DNA from: Selaginella moellendorffii | Taxonomy: Eukaryota > Streptophyta > Lycopodiopsida > Selaginellales > Selaginellaceae | Assembly: GCF_000143415.4 (NCBI RefSeq) | Contig: NW_003314300.1 | Location: forward strand, 228,908-292,907 | DNA length: 64,000 nucleotides | Direction: 5' to 3' | Shown: one piece after another, positions 28,980 to 41,480 of the stretch | Numbering within the stretch: the stretch's first letter is position 1 | Layout of the letters: each line of letters begins with the position of its first letter | Translations under genes and position numbers: made by a program | The notes under the pieces: generated by a model | What the model was told of the DNA's origin: nothing | Databases searched by the model: none | Seen by the model: the letters and a program-made list of their open reading frames with translations, nothing else

Positions 28980-31900
28980 AGCTATGTTGATTGAGCATGT
29001 TCAATTAGAGGACATCCTCAAGATCAAGAATTCTCAGACTGCAGCGGGGGCTTGGTGTGCGCTTCAACAATTCTATTGTGAGCAATCATGGGCTACGGAG
29101 ATGAGCAGAATTGTTGCCAGGGTCACGAAAGGTGCAAGACTACATCGACCAAATGACGGCACTCCGGTGACAACCAATATGAAATCGTCATTTTCTGATG
29201 CAACGGGAGCTCTCATTCTTGCTCTACATGAGAAGTAATGAATCGCCTTCGATCAGACTTGGATCAAGTCATTGCCAGCATTCATCACTACACCAGCCTT
29301 AAGCGACATCTTCTCAGAAAAAGATGCATCGAAGGGCATGACGTTGGTCGCTTGAGTAGCTAGGAGGACATTCAACAAAAGGCAAAAAGCAGGAAACGAA
29401 TGGAATTTGGTGACGAGTCAAGTACATGAACATTCGATGCAACAAATGTTTGGACACTTTGTTGCCAATTGCCCAAGTCAAAAGGATCGTAAGCGCAAAG
29501 GACTGGTGAATCTGGCAATGACTGAAAAAAATAATGATCTTGATGGTACTTTGTTTTCTTAGAACTTATCTTTCGTCTTTGCAGATTATGCTGTGTTAGA
29601 GCAAGAGCTGGTTTCTGGATAGTGATGCCATCCACCACATGACGTCTGACCAATCACTCTTTTGCACCTATAAGAAGCTATCTCTATCAATATAGCTAGC
29701 AGAGAGGCTTTGCAAATAATAGCATTTGGATCAATTTATTTTCCATGCTTCAACTTGAATCTTTAATGTTTGTTTGTTCCAAAGTTACAAGAATTTTCAT
29801 TCAAAAGGATCGTAAGCGCAAAGGATTGATGGTGGATCAGGCAATGACTGAGAAAGATAATGATCTGGATGACTTTGTTTTCTCAGAACTTGTCTTTCGT
29901 CTCTGCAGATTATGCTGTTAGAGCAAGAGTTGGCTTCTGGATAGTGGTGCTATCCCTGACCGATCACTCTTTTGAAAGATAAGCTATAAGAAGTTCTCTT
30001 CTCTCTATTAGTAGAGAAGCTTTGCAAATAATAGCATTTGGATCAATTTATTTCAACTTGAATCTCTAATGTTTGTTTGTTCCAAAGTTAGCCAAGAATT
30101 TTCTCTCAGTTTATCAGCTTACAGAGCAAGGAGTCTACACAGTTTTCCATCACACAGCTGTGAACTTCATTTTCCATTGAACACAAATTGCCCAAGTGAT
30201 AGCTATAAGAATGGAGTTCACTTTATTTCTTGTGATCGTAAATGTTGCATCCATCACTAATAATTCATCCTTACAGTTATGGCTCCCTCATTTGGGGCAT
30301 GTAAGTTTTAGATGAGTCAAAGAGACATCTCAAATAGTTTGCGGAGTAACTAATGTATAGCATACAAAAATAATGCATGCGAGAGCTGTCTATATGTGAA
30401 AATGAAGAAAAAACCATTGCCTAAAAAAGCTACAACTAGAGGTTAATCAGTTTTAGATCTTGTTCACATTGATGTTTGGGGGCCTTCACATACTTTGTGC
30501 TGATCGTAGATGACCTTAGTTGTTTCACTATGGTTTCCTTTTTAAAGCAAAAATTGAACGCACCTTGGAAATTTCTTGAATGGAGTTGAGAATCTGTGAT
30601 ACACTTGGTGTGCGAGTCTGCAAACAGCAGATTTCTGCACGATCCTCGCATCATAAGGCATATCTCTCCAGATCTCTATGTGTATGATCATATAGCCACA
30701 AAGAAGGATGTTGACTGTATTGTGGCATGAGCAATGCTCAAGGCCATGAATGTCCCAAAGTTTTTCTGCACACAGGCTGTGAACACAGTAGTACACATTC
30801 AGAACAAAAGCTGTACTAAATAAAACACTGAATGGCTAAACCTTCTATTTAGTACTTTGTGTGTTTGGTTGCGTAGGGGTCATGTATATATCCAATGAGG
30901 AATGGTGAAATAAATGGGAAATCAATCAACAAGATGCCTAATGCTTGGCTACAGTGAGAATACAAAATGTGGCTATTAGGTTTGGATTTTCAGTCATAAG
31001 AAAGCCGGGTCAAAGACACTACCACAGATTTATCACCACTTGTGACTCAGAAATCACCACTGCCACTCCATGTGGAATTGCCACCTAAAATTCCATTGCA
31101 AGCTCCACTCATTCCACAAGAACATGATCCTCAAATAGCAATGCAAGGTAATTTACCGCAAATCCTAACATAGTGGATTTTCAAATTTCAGATCACAAAG
31201 CTCAAGATTAGTGGATCATACTTTCCAAGATATCCCCACAGCACCTACATGATCTTCTTGTTCTTGGAAGCCAATAGAGAACATTCTATATTACTATGCT
31301 CAAGCTGCACAAGTTGTTCACAAGTCAAAAACACTGGAGGAGGCCTTGTCAGGCCCTTAACAATTTCAATGGAAAGCTCTGATGCAAGCAGAGTACAATG
31401 TGCAACTAGAAAACAACCTTTGAATACTTGTTGCACCATAAGAAGTTCCTAAAGAGCGGTAAACTTCTTTCTTTCTAGGCTTAAAAATTTCTCATGACAG
31501 AGAGCGATTTTTTCTAAGGATTCATTAACAGAAGTACATCACTAATCCCATCAAAAAATATAAAATTTCTTCACCACACATTCAGTGCCAACTCCTGCAC
31601 TACAATTTTACAAACTCTCCAAAGCTAATGAATTATATTTTGAGAGGGAGAAAAAACGAAGATGATATAGCTACTATATTAGAATTTTGTTGGAGCTTTG
31701 ATGTAGGCCAGACATAGCAATGGCAGTGTCTTGAGTATGTCAATTCATGTAGAACCCGGGGAAGAGGCAGTGATACAAGGTGGAGCAAATCTTCAACTAT
31801 GTGGCACAAACCTTAGTATTTCACCTTGAGTTCAAAGACATGCCAGATGGAGAGATTGGAGAAGGGACATGGGTTCCATATAGCTGGAGATCTTGACAAT

Positions 31901-32160
31901 TGGTAAATTCTCTAATGCAATTGTATCTTGGCATAGCCAGAAACAACAGATGATAGCACTATCAACATGTTAAGTAAAATATAATATGGTGATAGAAGTA
32001 GTGAAGGAGGCATTGTGGATTCATCACCTATTGTGGGGCATTAGCTTTGAAATGCAAACATTGACGAATATATATAATGACAATATAGTGTGTCTACAAT
32101 CCATTATGAATCTAGTACATTATAGTAGATAAGCATTTCAAAATAGTTATTTTCTTTAAT
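28980..32160 (+). mobile_element. Heavily decayed Ty1/copia retrotransposon
   Basis: Scattered fragments appear in copia order: a gag piece (KIKNSQTAAGAWCALQQFY near 28984-29100), a zinc-knuckle remnant (GHFVANCP near 29455), a protease remnant (LDS and HHMTSDQSLF near 29620), the integrase piece DLVHIDVWGPSHTL (30460-30500), an AMNVPKFFCTQAVNTV piece (30745-30790), QWKALMQAEYNVQLEN (31365-31410) and an RNase H piece (QKQQMIALSTC, EALWIHHLLW, about 31940-32040). Stops and frameshifts are frequent throughout, and LTRs were not found. It is an old relic between the two segmental-duplication copies. Confidence 0.85.
29479..30110 (+). repeat. Tandem duplication inside the copia relic, about 323-bp unit
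   Basis: Units 29479-29800 and 29802-30110 share aaaggatcgtaagcgcaaag at their starts, the protease remnant (tctggatagtg) and the stretch ttgcaaataatagcatttgg. They differ by small indels and substitutions, including a 3-bp change in the middle. Confidence 0.85.
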
Positions 32161-33014
32161 TGTTTTGGTTTATATATTTTTTATGGTTTATTTTGGATTA
32201 GTCTTTTGGTAAGATGTTACTGATATTTTCTTTAGCAATTTTAGTTCTTTAATATTGTTGATTGGGACTTGTTCAGATTAGTTGGTGTGATAATTAGCAT
32301 CAACAAGTATTTGTTAGCTCTTGTAGTATTTAGTCCAATATTTTAGTTACTATTAAGATTAATTTTGGTAAATTAGAAATTCAGGTGATACATTTGTGGA
32401 TACTTTATATATTTTAAGTTTTTTTTAATTTATAAGTTAATTAGTATGCTATTTACAATATTTAGTAATTAAGCATTATCATTACGTTTTTTTCTTGATG
32501 ATATACTTGCTAATTTTGTTGGATGGTTAATCTTATATCTTCCAAACTATATTATAATCATAATAGTTCCTATATTATACTATTTTATTAGATGATAACT
32601 TAGAAAACTTTGCTATTCTACTTTAAGTATTTTTGATTAATAATTCAATATCTTTATCTATGACTTTGATATCATCCATTATATTAATTTTGATATTTAG
32701 GCTAGTATAAATATGGTAACTTTGACACTTCATATGTATGGTGAAATTTTTAGTTATGGGGTAATTACTATTGATTCATCACATAACTATAAGACATAAA
32801 TCCCCAAGCCCTAAAGTGGAGCCGAAAGGGTGCCATATGGTAGTGGTCAAAGCATAAGTCTAACATACATAACATTTTTAAATCAAAAGCTCTAACTCAG
32901 AAAGTCAAGAGCAAGAGTAAAACTTCTAAAGAAGTGCTTAAGGAATAATTATGAAACAATCAGTGAACAAGCCTCTAGAAAAAGACATAAGAGGGACTAA
33001 CACATGACAAGTAT
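32161..33014. other. AT-rich region, nothing recognised
   Basis: Very A/T-rich to about 32760, then mixed. No ORF or repeat structure that I can support; it may be the decayed 3' end of the copia element and old repeat DNA. Confidence 0.4.
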
Positions 33015-33916
33015 TGTAACATGTGAAAATGTCGGGATTGAGTCTAAGAAAGAGTTAGAGATGAAATTCAAGATGGAATTCGAGAAGGAGTCCGAGATAA
33101 AGTTCGAGATCGAGTTCAAGATAGAGTCCAAGAAAGTCCGAGATGGGGTCTGGATGGAGACTGAGACCGGGTCCAAGATGGAGTTTAAGACCGGATTTGA
33201 GACCAAAACTGAGTTTGTGTCTGTGTTTGAGTCTGGGTCCAAGACCAAATTTGAGTCCGAGATTGAATTCGAATACTAATACAAGTTATGGGGTGAAAGC
33301 CAAAGCAATCATCCCCAAGGAGGAGGGGGGGGGGGGCTCCAAAAGTATAGCAGGGTGAGTATGAGGGTTAGACTCCAATGAAACTACTTTGGCTAGAAAA
33401 GTCTAGTGTGATCTAGGAAGGCTACACCCATATGGTGGGTGATGATATAATTACTGAGGAGTCTAAGGTTAAAGTGAACATAGATGGACAAATGGGATAA
33501 ATTGGTAAAGTGTTCAAAAGCTAGCTCTAGCTCCCTTAGAAATCAAATGGTTGATGCTCTCAATCTAAGTGTGAGTGGCATAATGTAGCTTATTGGAACC
33601 TCAATTTAACCATATGGCTAGGGCACTTAGAAGTGAAAGATGGGGGGAGTATTCACAATATTCATGTAGGGCTATGGTATTTGAAATGTGTTATAAAGTC
33701 TTAGATTGTGGAAAGGAAGAGGAGTAGTTCTCTTGTGTAGTGAACAAGGATATGGTTGTGTGGTGAGGAAATCAATAGAATTTAGTGGTCGAGCCTTCAA
33801 ACCTTCAACCCCTAACTCAGTAATGATGTTAGCGAGTGGACAGAGAGGGACTTGGTGGGAACCAAGGTAAGAATATTAGGGAAGGGTGTTCCCATGTCTC
33901 TAGGCATCCTAAAGAT

Positions 33917-36431
33917 CATACTTGCATCCGAACATTCGAATACAACTGGATTTGAATGGGTATCGAACGTTTAATACCCGTTTAGGTTTTTTTGGAATGG
34001 GTATAATGGTTTTCAGTTTTAATATAATTAAAAAATAATTAACTGTTACTAAACAAAGTTTAACATAATATAATCTAATCTAATCTTCATCCTCCGAATC
34101 TAGAACATCATCACTACTAGCACCGTCATCATTAGGTTGTTGAAGAGGTTCTTCAACAACCTCCTGAAGTGCAAGGATCCTTTGCCATTGAGGCTCAAGC
34201 TCAAGGTTATCAAGATCATGCTCGATAAGCTTCAAACTCCCGAACTTGATCTTCTGTACAACACGCATATTTGTGTGCACAAAAACCAGCTTCTCCGAGT
34301 TTTTGGAGAGCAGTCGAGACCTCCTCTTCATCTGGATCATGCTCCATGAACTCCAATTTTACTCACATGGTGAAGCACAAACTGGTTGACTCAAGATCCA
34401 TAAAGCAAGCCTTTGAAGTTCTAGTGTGCCTGCACCAAAGTTGCTCCACCAACTCACTGGGTGTTTCCGGTTCTCCATCTATACAAGAGAATCAGTCTAA
34501 AAAGTTGACAAACAAACAGTTTATACGCACCTGCTTTGCTGCCTTTGAAGAGAACAAACAACCAAGTTGTTGACGGAAACTTTGAAACTCGTGCAGCAGT
34601 TTGTGTTGAAGTCCTCGATCTCCTTTGCAATACAACTCTGGGTACTCCACAAAATCTTCCTAAGCCTCCTGGTCGAGAGGGAGATGAAGAAAAGCTGGGT
34701 TCAGAACAAAAGCAGCTCCATGCAAGATCGAATGCATTTGGAACCAACAAGCTGCTTTTCGACCTCCCTCGCCATGATCCTCCATCATGAACCTGTTGAT
34801 CTCCTTGGCCTCTTCCTTGGCTAAAATCCCAGTCTCAACAGCCTTTGAAAGCTTCTCATTCATCCGGTCCATAGCCTAGAAAATGAGACCGGAAGTTGCC
34901 CCCTCCCGGTCCGCAAGCTTCAAGACCTTGAGGAGCGGTCCAAGCAGCACCAACAAGTGCTGGCATCTAGTCCAGAAAGAGTTCGAAGTCTCTTCTAAGA
35001 TCCGAGTTCGAATGCGCTTGGCTTTGGCGGTCTTTGTGATGTCCAATCACCGCCACTTGGAGCTCACAACCATCTCCTTCAATGCCTCCAAGGTCGTCAG
35101 ATTCAGGAGCTAAGACATCACTAGAAACATGTAAGCGAACCTTGTGCTCGCTGGCTTGATGAGATCCCAATTGCTCAGCTTCCGAAACAAAGCTAGAACA
35201 TGAGGTTTTTTGGTGATAAAAGTTACCATCTCGTTGCAGCCTTTCACCAGTGGTTTTACCCATGACAAGCTCCCGATGTCTTTGAAGAGAAGGTCCAAGA
35301 TGTGGCACACACACCGGCTGTGGAGAATGTGAGGATACTTAGCTGTCATGAGTTCTCCCATCTGCACGCAGTTTGATGCATTGTCAGTGATCACCTGAAC
35401 AACGTTTTCTTCGCTAACTTCTTGAATCACCTTCTTCAGCTCGACCCAAATCCACTCTCCCATCTTTGTCCTGCCCTCAGAATTTACAGACTAAAAGAAA
35501 ATTGAACCCTAGACGTTGGAGGCCATGAAGTTGATCAAGGATTGGCTACAGTTGTCAAACCAGCCATCGATGAAAATGCTAATAAAGCTTCTTCAACTGT
35601 GTACTCTGCAGCTTCTCATATCCCATCATCTATGCAAGAGCTCTAGGGCTGAAGTCGATAGCAGCTTGAAGTAACTTCCTCAGATTTAGCCTCCGAATGG
35701 TGTTGAAAGGGATATTTTAAACATAGAAGAACTCGGCCACGGCATCATCCAGACATTGAACCTTTGTAGACTTCATCATCTTTCGAATGTCACCATCCAA
35801 TGCTGGTGCAGCACTTCGTTTAAGGCTGCTGCTCCCGGAAAGTGGAATGCTGCTGCTGCTCGCCTCGCCCAGCCCTCCAGTAGCCCCACCACTTGCCCAG
35901 CAACTGGCACCACCACTCACCTCACCGACCTTAGTCTCGTGAGCTAAGGCAAGTCTCTCTTGGGGACTTGCTGCAATCATGGAGCTCTTCATGAGCTCCA
36001 CACGATTAAAAGATGCCCGAGCCTTGTTCACCACCTCCAGTGGCACCTGTCCTGTACAAATCTCTACATTCCTTCCTTTCACACCCCTAAGGTGAGCGCG
36101 AACTCGTTCAGCCGCGCCGGTGTAAGTATTCGAGCAATACTTACACTTCCATGGACTCATGCTGTGGCCTATCTCAGATGTCAGCCTCAGTTTCAGAACA
36201 TGAGCCCAGCTCCAGCATGGCTGCCTTCCTCCCCCCATCCTGGACTTACCTCAGTGCTTCCGGATCCTGCGAACCCTGATTTTACATGAACCCTAATCCT
36301 AAGTAAAAGAAAGCATATTCTTTAGGGTTTTTAAAATATTCTTGGTGTTTAAAAGCCGTTTTAAATGCTGTATTATACACACGTTTTAAACAGTGTTTTT
36401 TATTAATCATACCTGTTCAAATGCAAGTATG
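33917..36431 (-). mobile_element. hAT DNA transposon 1 (2515 bp) with 8-bp target duplication
   Basis: The terminal inverted repeats catacttgcatccgaac (33917-33933) and the complement of gttcaaatgcaagtatg (36415-36431) match at 15 of 17 bases. The 8-bp target duplication ctaaagat flanks it exactly (33909-33916 and 36432-36439). The uninterrupted target is visible in unit 2 near 40403 (catcctaaagatgc). It carries a decayed transposase on the minus strand. Confidence 0.93.
34080..36238 (-). pseudogene. hAT transposase, BED/DUF659/dimerisation type, broken
   Basis: From the N-terminal end (high coordinates): a BED-type zinc finger region (WKCKYCSNTYTGAAERVRAHL), a low-complexity linker, then an in-frame TAA in the sequence after DDAVAEFFYV. 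Next come a DUF659-like core (VVQVITDNASNCVQMG, HSRCVCHILDLLFKDIG, 35110-35463) and a C-terminal dimerisation-like segment (MKRRSRLLSKNSEKLVFVHTNM) with an acidic tail ending at 34080. Several stops and frame breaks separate the parts, so it is not functional. Confidence 0.88.
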
Positions 36432-37053
36432 CTAAAGATGCTAAAATGTAGTCTTGGGAGACCACTCATGGATAGATGGCTTAGTTTTTGGGAAATAGGA
36501 TTGTGGTAAAAATGGTTTTGGACTACCAATGAGACGAAAGTGAATGAATATAGCTTTAGCATAATAGGATGATTGGTACTTTGAGTGTTTATCGTGGGTT
36601 TAGACATGTGAAACACTTGAACCAAGTATAAAGGCGGAGTGGTATAGAGGCCATTCTCACGGCTAGCAAATCCTCAAGTTGGGAATAGGACTTATGGAGG
36701 CTATGAAAGAGACCTTCTAAGTGGTCAAAGTTGTGGTTAAGTGACTAAAGTAAAATGGAAAATTTAGTTGCTTTCTCTTTCAATGTTTCTATTTCATTAC
36801 AATAATATATATAAATAACTTTCACTACTTATTTACATTAGTCTATTTAAATTTATCAATGGATTTGGTTTGTATGCTCAAGACCTTTGACTTTTCTCTC
36901 TATATCACCTGCAAATAAGGGCATATAATCTTTTGTAAGCTTGATAACTTCCAAAGCAACAAATGTGGCTAATTTTATTAGTTATTTCCTTGTTGGTGAC
37001 ATCCAAATGGTGTTTGATAATTAGTGCATTTTGCATAAACAAAAAGATGAGTC

Positions 37054-39740
37054 TATACTTACTGGCAAACAATAGAATGAAACAAACTAAATGGACACAA
37101 ATGTGTTCAAATATGGAGACAAATCAAGATACCAGTTTGTATAATTAAACTGTAAAGAAACCCTAATTATATATAAAAGAAATAAATTTGAAACATTGAA
37201 ACTTGAAATTCAGATTTCAAACACACAAATGGCAATGATCACACTTCCTCTTCTTCATCATCAACATTTGATCCAATCTCTACTTCATCATCATAAACCT
37301 CCTCCATTTCAACATGTAGCTCCGCTTCAATCTCCTTGAGTGTTTCCTGTATCAAAATAATTCTAATCCATTGAGGCTCAACCTTTATTTCATCCGTATT
37401 CACCTCTAGAAGCCTTATCTCATGTGTTTTGATCTCCTTGAGCAGCTTTAAGTTGCTGTAGTAGAAGACGAGTTTCTCCATGGTCTTCACAAGCAAACGA
37501 GCTTGCCTCTTTGTCTGCATGATGCTCCAAATGCTCTAATTTCACTCAAAGGCTGAAGCTGATATGGTCTGGCTCTTAAAGTTTTGGCAACGCTGATCCA
37601 TACTCTATCCACCAGCTCACTGGATGGAGTTGCATTTTTCAATGTTTGGTAATTGCACGAGATTCTTGTGGTGCAGCTTCCCTGAAAATCTGATATTGGA
37701 AAGTGAGCTTTTGAAGCAGCTCATAGTTCTTAGCTCCAGCCACCATCTCAAAGTAATCGTGAAGATCACTCTTTGCTTTAGAATCTTCTAGCAAGCTCAA
37801 CCAGAGAAGATTCAAACAATGAGCAATACTTTGGAGTGTAGAGTGGAGCATTTTCCATCAACTCTTGCTTTGCATCTAGAGATTCACTGGGTCAAGCTCT
37901 TCCGTGCTCAACTCAAAGATGAAATGCTTGATGGCGTTAATCCTCTCTTCAGCAACTATCTTGTTCACAGCCAAAACCTAAAGAGCCTCTTAAGCTTGAT
38001 CCAAGGTTGCTTCTTCTCAATCCACCAATTTTAGAACCTTTAAAATCGGTTCCATCACCAGTAAAACCTCAACACAACAATGCCAAAAACCACCATTTTG
38101 AATCAGGACTTTCACTGTTGATACTTCACTCAGTTTATCCCAATTTTGGTACCATATATCTAATACCACAAACTATTGCAAAGCTTTGAGCATGTTTAGT
38201 TCAGTCAAGGAGCTCATCACCATAAAGTTGTACACAAATTTAGTTGATGTTGGTTTGATGAGGTCTCGAGGGGCAATTTTTCGGAATGTTGTAACCAGGC
38301 TTGGCTTCTTCAGCATGAAATTGACAATCTTCTCATAGCCGCTCACACAAGGTTGAACCCAATTAAAGTTAGTGATATCCTTCAAGAGGAGGCTTAAGCA
38401 GTAGCAAACACATTTGCCATGAACAATCTTTGGAAACTCCTCCCTCATGAAATCCCCCATGTGAACAAATTTGGAGCCATTATCAGTGATCATTTGAACC
38501 ACATTCACAACTCCAGCTTCCATGAAAACAAGCTTCAACTTTGACCACAACCAAAGACTAGTTTTCTTCTCCTCCAACGCATCAAATGATTTCAGAAACA
38601 TTGATCCATGAATGTTCACCACCATCACATTCACAATGCTTCGTTTCCTTGAGCATTGCCAGCTATTAGTGAGATTGTGTAGCCGAATTGTTTCTAGCCT
38701 TCACGCACAACATCTAGCCTTGAGTTCAAGCTTTCATACTCCTCATTCAAATGTTTCACTTGGATTGCTTCATACTTTGGAGACACCAAAAAGTAGCCTG
38801 GACCATCTTTCCCCACAGCACCGAGCATCTCTTTCTAGTACAGGTTGTTCACAATATTGAAAGCTTGTGTAGTTTCGTAGATGAACTTGCAAATAGCAAC
38901 ATTTGCATCAATGTAATTCTGGTTTTGCCATGTTGTATGCAAGCTTGTTATCTGCCAGCAACCATGCCCAAGCCCAGTTGCATTTCCCCACTAGAATTCA
39001 TAGGACCTGATATGTTACTCCATTGTTGCCCGCTAAAAAGTCCTCCAGAGATTACTTGCCTTGTCTGGGCATCTGCTACATTATTATCATTCAAAGCAGT
39101 AAAATCCATTGTCGCAGCTAGGGATTGTTGACTTGAAGCATTACTACTTGGCAGAAATGAAGATGTTCCATGAATCATAATTGGTGGGTAGGTAGCAGAA
39201 GCTGATCTCTGGAAAGGAGTCTTGAAAATCTCCCCATTAATGTTCACATACTGGGCATTTGCAATGTAAATAGTAGGACCATTTTTTTGTGGTGGTTCAC
39301 AACGATGATAATCACTGAAGAACTTCATTTGCATTTCATTGAGCATATTCAAGGGCACATGACCATAGCAAACCTTAATCTTTTCCCCTAGGACCCTCCC
39401 TACATGCACAATCAATCTCTTCAGTGAACTAGATTTCAACTCATTGCAGAACTTGCAAGTCTAGGGGCCTTGTTTGTAGCCTTGCTTATAAGTTGTACTA
39501 TAGATAGTGAATCGATCCCACAAGGAGTTTTGTTTTTTCCTTAGATGATCAGAAGAGGCAGCTTGGCGAGCCATTGCACTAGCAATTGCCTCCCGCCCGC
39601 GGAAAGAAACATAAAAAATTGTAAAAGATTTTAGTTTAATTTGGAATATTTGTTTAACTTGGGAACTCTCTGCAAGCAGAATGTGAATGCCCATTTATGA
39701 ACAAGTTTTTACAAATCAAATGTGTTTTTTGGTAAGTATG
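37054..39740 (-). mobile_element. hAT DNA transposon 2 (2687 bp), same family and orientation
   Basis: The ends tatacttactggcaaac (37054) and the complement of gttttttggtaagtatg (to 39740) match imperfectly (12 of 17) and resemble the CATACTTGC ends of element 1. The flanks gatgagtc (37046-37053) and gatgaatc (39741-39748) fit an 8-bp target duplication with one later change. Unit 2 near 41032 shows the uninterrupted equivalent (gataagtc). Confidence 0.8.
37239..39694 (-). pseudogene. Second hAT transposase, decayed
   Basis: Starting near 39574 on the minus strand: MARQAASSDHLRKKQ, LWDRF and a BED cysteine pair (CKFCNE) interrupted by an in-frame TAG. The DUF659-like region follows (VVQMITDNGSKFVHMGDF, HGKCVCYCLSLLLKDI, 38173-38634). 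The C-terminal part (TKRQARLLVKTMEKLVFYYSN, 37239-37520) ends in an acidic tail like that of element 1. Frame breaks and stops occur throughout. Confidence 0.85.
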
Positions 39741-39748
39741 GATGAATC

Positions 39749-39832
39749 ATTTAATTGTTGCAGGGGTAATCCATATCTTTATCTTTAGATTCCTAACTAG
39801 AAAAGCACACACCCTCCAACCATTATAAATCC
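39749..39832 (-). pseudogene. Short F-box-gene fragment
   Basis: The minus strand resembles part of the F-box pseudogene near 24080-24180 (tttataatggttggaggg, gttaggaatc, tggattacc) and is a direct repeat of 41088-41155. It lies between the hAT 2 target duplication and the start of unit 2. Confidence 0.65.
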
Positions 39833-41047
39833 AAAAGTATAGTAGGGTGAGTGTAGGGGTTAGACTCCAGTGAAACCAATTTGGCCAGAAAAGACTAGTG
39901 TGATCTAGGAAGGTTATATTTATATAGTGGGTGATGATATAATCATTGAGGAGTCCAAGGCTAAAGTGAACACGGATGAACAAATGGGGTAATTTGGTGA
40001 AGTGTTCAAAAGCTAGCTCTAGCTCCCTTAGAAGATAAAATGGTTGATGCTCTCAATTTAAGTGTGAGTGGCACTATTTATTTGGATACCTGATGTAGCT
40101 CATTAGGACCTTGTTTTAACCACATGGCTAAAAGCAAAAGGTGGGGGGAATATTCATGAGGCTCGTGTAGGGCTATAGTGTTTCGAAATGTGTCATAAAG
40201 TCTTAAATTATGGAAAGGAAGAAGAATAATCCTTTTGTGTAGTGAATAAGGATATGGTCGTATGATGAGGAAGTATTAGAGGTCAATAGGACTTAGTGGT
40301 CGAGCCTTCAAGCCTTTAAACCCTAACTCAATAGTGGTGTAAGTATTGTTGTGGATGGAGAGGGACTTGATGAGAACCAAAGAAGAGATATTGGGGCCTA
40401 TATTTCTAGGCATCCTAAAGATGCTAAGGTGTGGGAAACCACTCATAGATAAATGGCTTAGTCTTTGGGAGATGAGACTATGGTATGGATGGTCTTGGAT
40501 TACTAATGAAACAAAAGTGAATGGATATAATTTTAGCATAATGGAATGATATATCAATGGTACCTTTGGGTGTCTATTATGGGTTTAAACACGTGAAACA
40601 CTTGAACCAAAAGGTGGAATGGTATAAAAGCCATTCTTATGGCTAATAAGTCCCCAAGTTAAGAATGGGACTTATGGAAGTTATGAAAAAGACCCTCTAA
40701 GTGGTAAAAGATGTGGTTAAATGATTAAAGTAAAATGGAAAATTTACTTGCTTTCTCTTTCAATGTTTCTATTTCATTACAAAGGGTATAATATATATAA
40801 ATAACTCTAACTACTTATTTACATTAGTCTATCTAAATTTATTGGTAGATTTGATTTGTATGCTCAAGACCTTTGACTTTTCTCTCTATATCACCTGAAA
40901 ATAAGGGCATATCATCTTTCGTAAGCTTAGTAACTTCTAAAGCAACAAAGGTGGCTATTTTATTAGTTATTTCCTTGTTAGTGACATCCAAATGGTGTTT
41001 GATAATTAATGCATTTTGCATAAACAAAAAGATAAGTCCTATAACTC
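39829..41047 (+). repeat. Old LTR-related repeat, unit 2 (5'-truncated)
   Basis: It aligns with 33341-33908 plus 36432-37053, that is, unit 1 with the hAT 1 insertion removed. It lacks the GAGTCCGAG array and G-run, starting at ccaaaagtatagtaggg. Both units end with the same leader-like stretch (cattttgcataaacaaaaaga). Confidence 0.8.
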
Positions 41048-41480
41048 ATTTAAGTTAATGATATTGCTACAAGCTTTGCTAGAATGGTAATCCATATCTT
41101 CATCTTTGGATTCCTAACTAAAAAAGCAAACACCCTCCAACCATTATAAATCCATTAGACCAAGCAATTCATGCTTGGAATGACCTTCTATTGAAATAAA
41201 AGCTTAAAGTTGTGGGATTATGTGTTGAGTATAAGTGCAATGCAATTGGTAAGACTGAAACAGGCCCTACAAGGCCTAAACACCCAAAGCATGCAACTTA
41301 TGTTGTGCAATACACACATTCATCTCTTGCACACGGCTTCATAGCAAAGCACATCTTGCATTGCCAAACGTGCTAGTACATCTTTTACAACATCCCCTAG
41401 AAGATCTTCTATTCCATTGTAGACTAACCCTTCAATGAGAGTTGTTGGCTCAAAGCTTCAAGGCACTGGAAGAAGTTTCC
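41048..41480 (-). pseudogene. Inverted copy of the F-box pseudogene head
   Basis: On the minus strand: a diverged match to 23800-24200 with ctctcattgaag, an F-box-like GDVVKDVLARLAMQDVLCYEAVCKR, ttaggcctt and gggcctgtttcagtctt, then the tttataatggttggaggg segment. It stands head-to-head with the F-box tail at 42034, so the two halves of the gene point in opposite directions in this copy. Confidence 0.75.

Larger units (their letters stand above)
33015..37053 (+). repeat. Old AT-shifted relative of the chromovirus LTR (unit 1), interrupted by a hAT element
   Basis: The order of landmarks matches the young LTR at 5466-6577: TGTAA start (tentative, 33015), a GAGTCCGAG-type array (33040-33280), aatactaatac, ggggtgaaagcc, a G-run near 33326, then ccaaaagtatag. 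Further matches include aagtgttcaaaagctagctct against aagtgctcaagagcagctct. C/G positions are largely replaced by T/A. The LTR part probably ends near 36780, and 36780-37053 is leader-like sequence shared with unit 2. The hAT element 33917-36431 interrupts it. Confidence 0.72.

Noticed and set aside
35641-35730. An intron explaining the break in hAT transposase 1
   Set aside because: The family-like reading continues in the same frame straight through the TAA codon, so this is a nonsense mutation rather than a splice gap.
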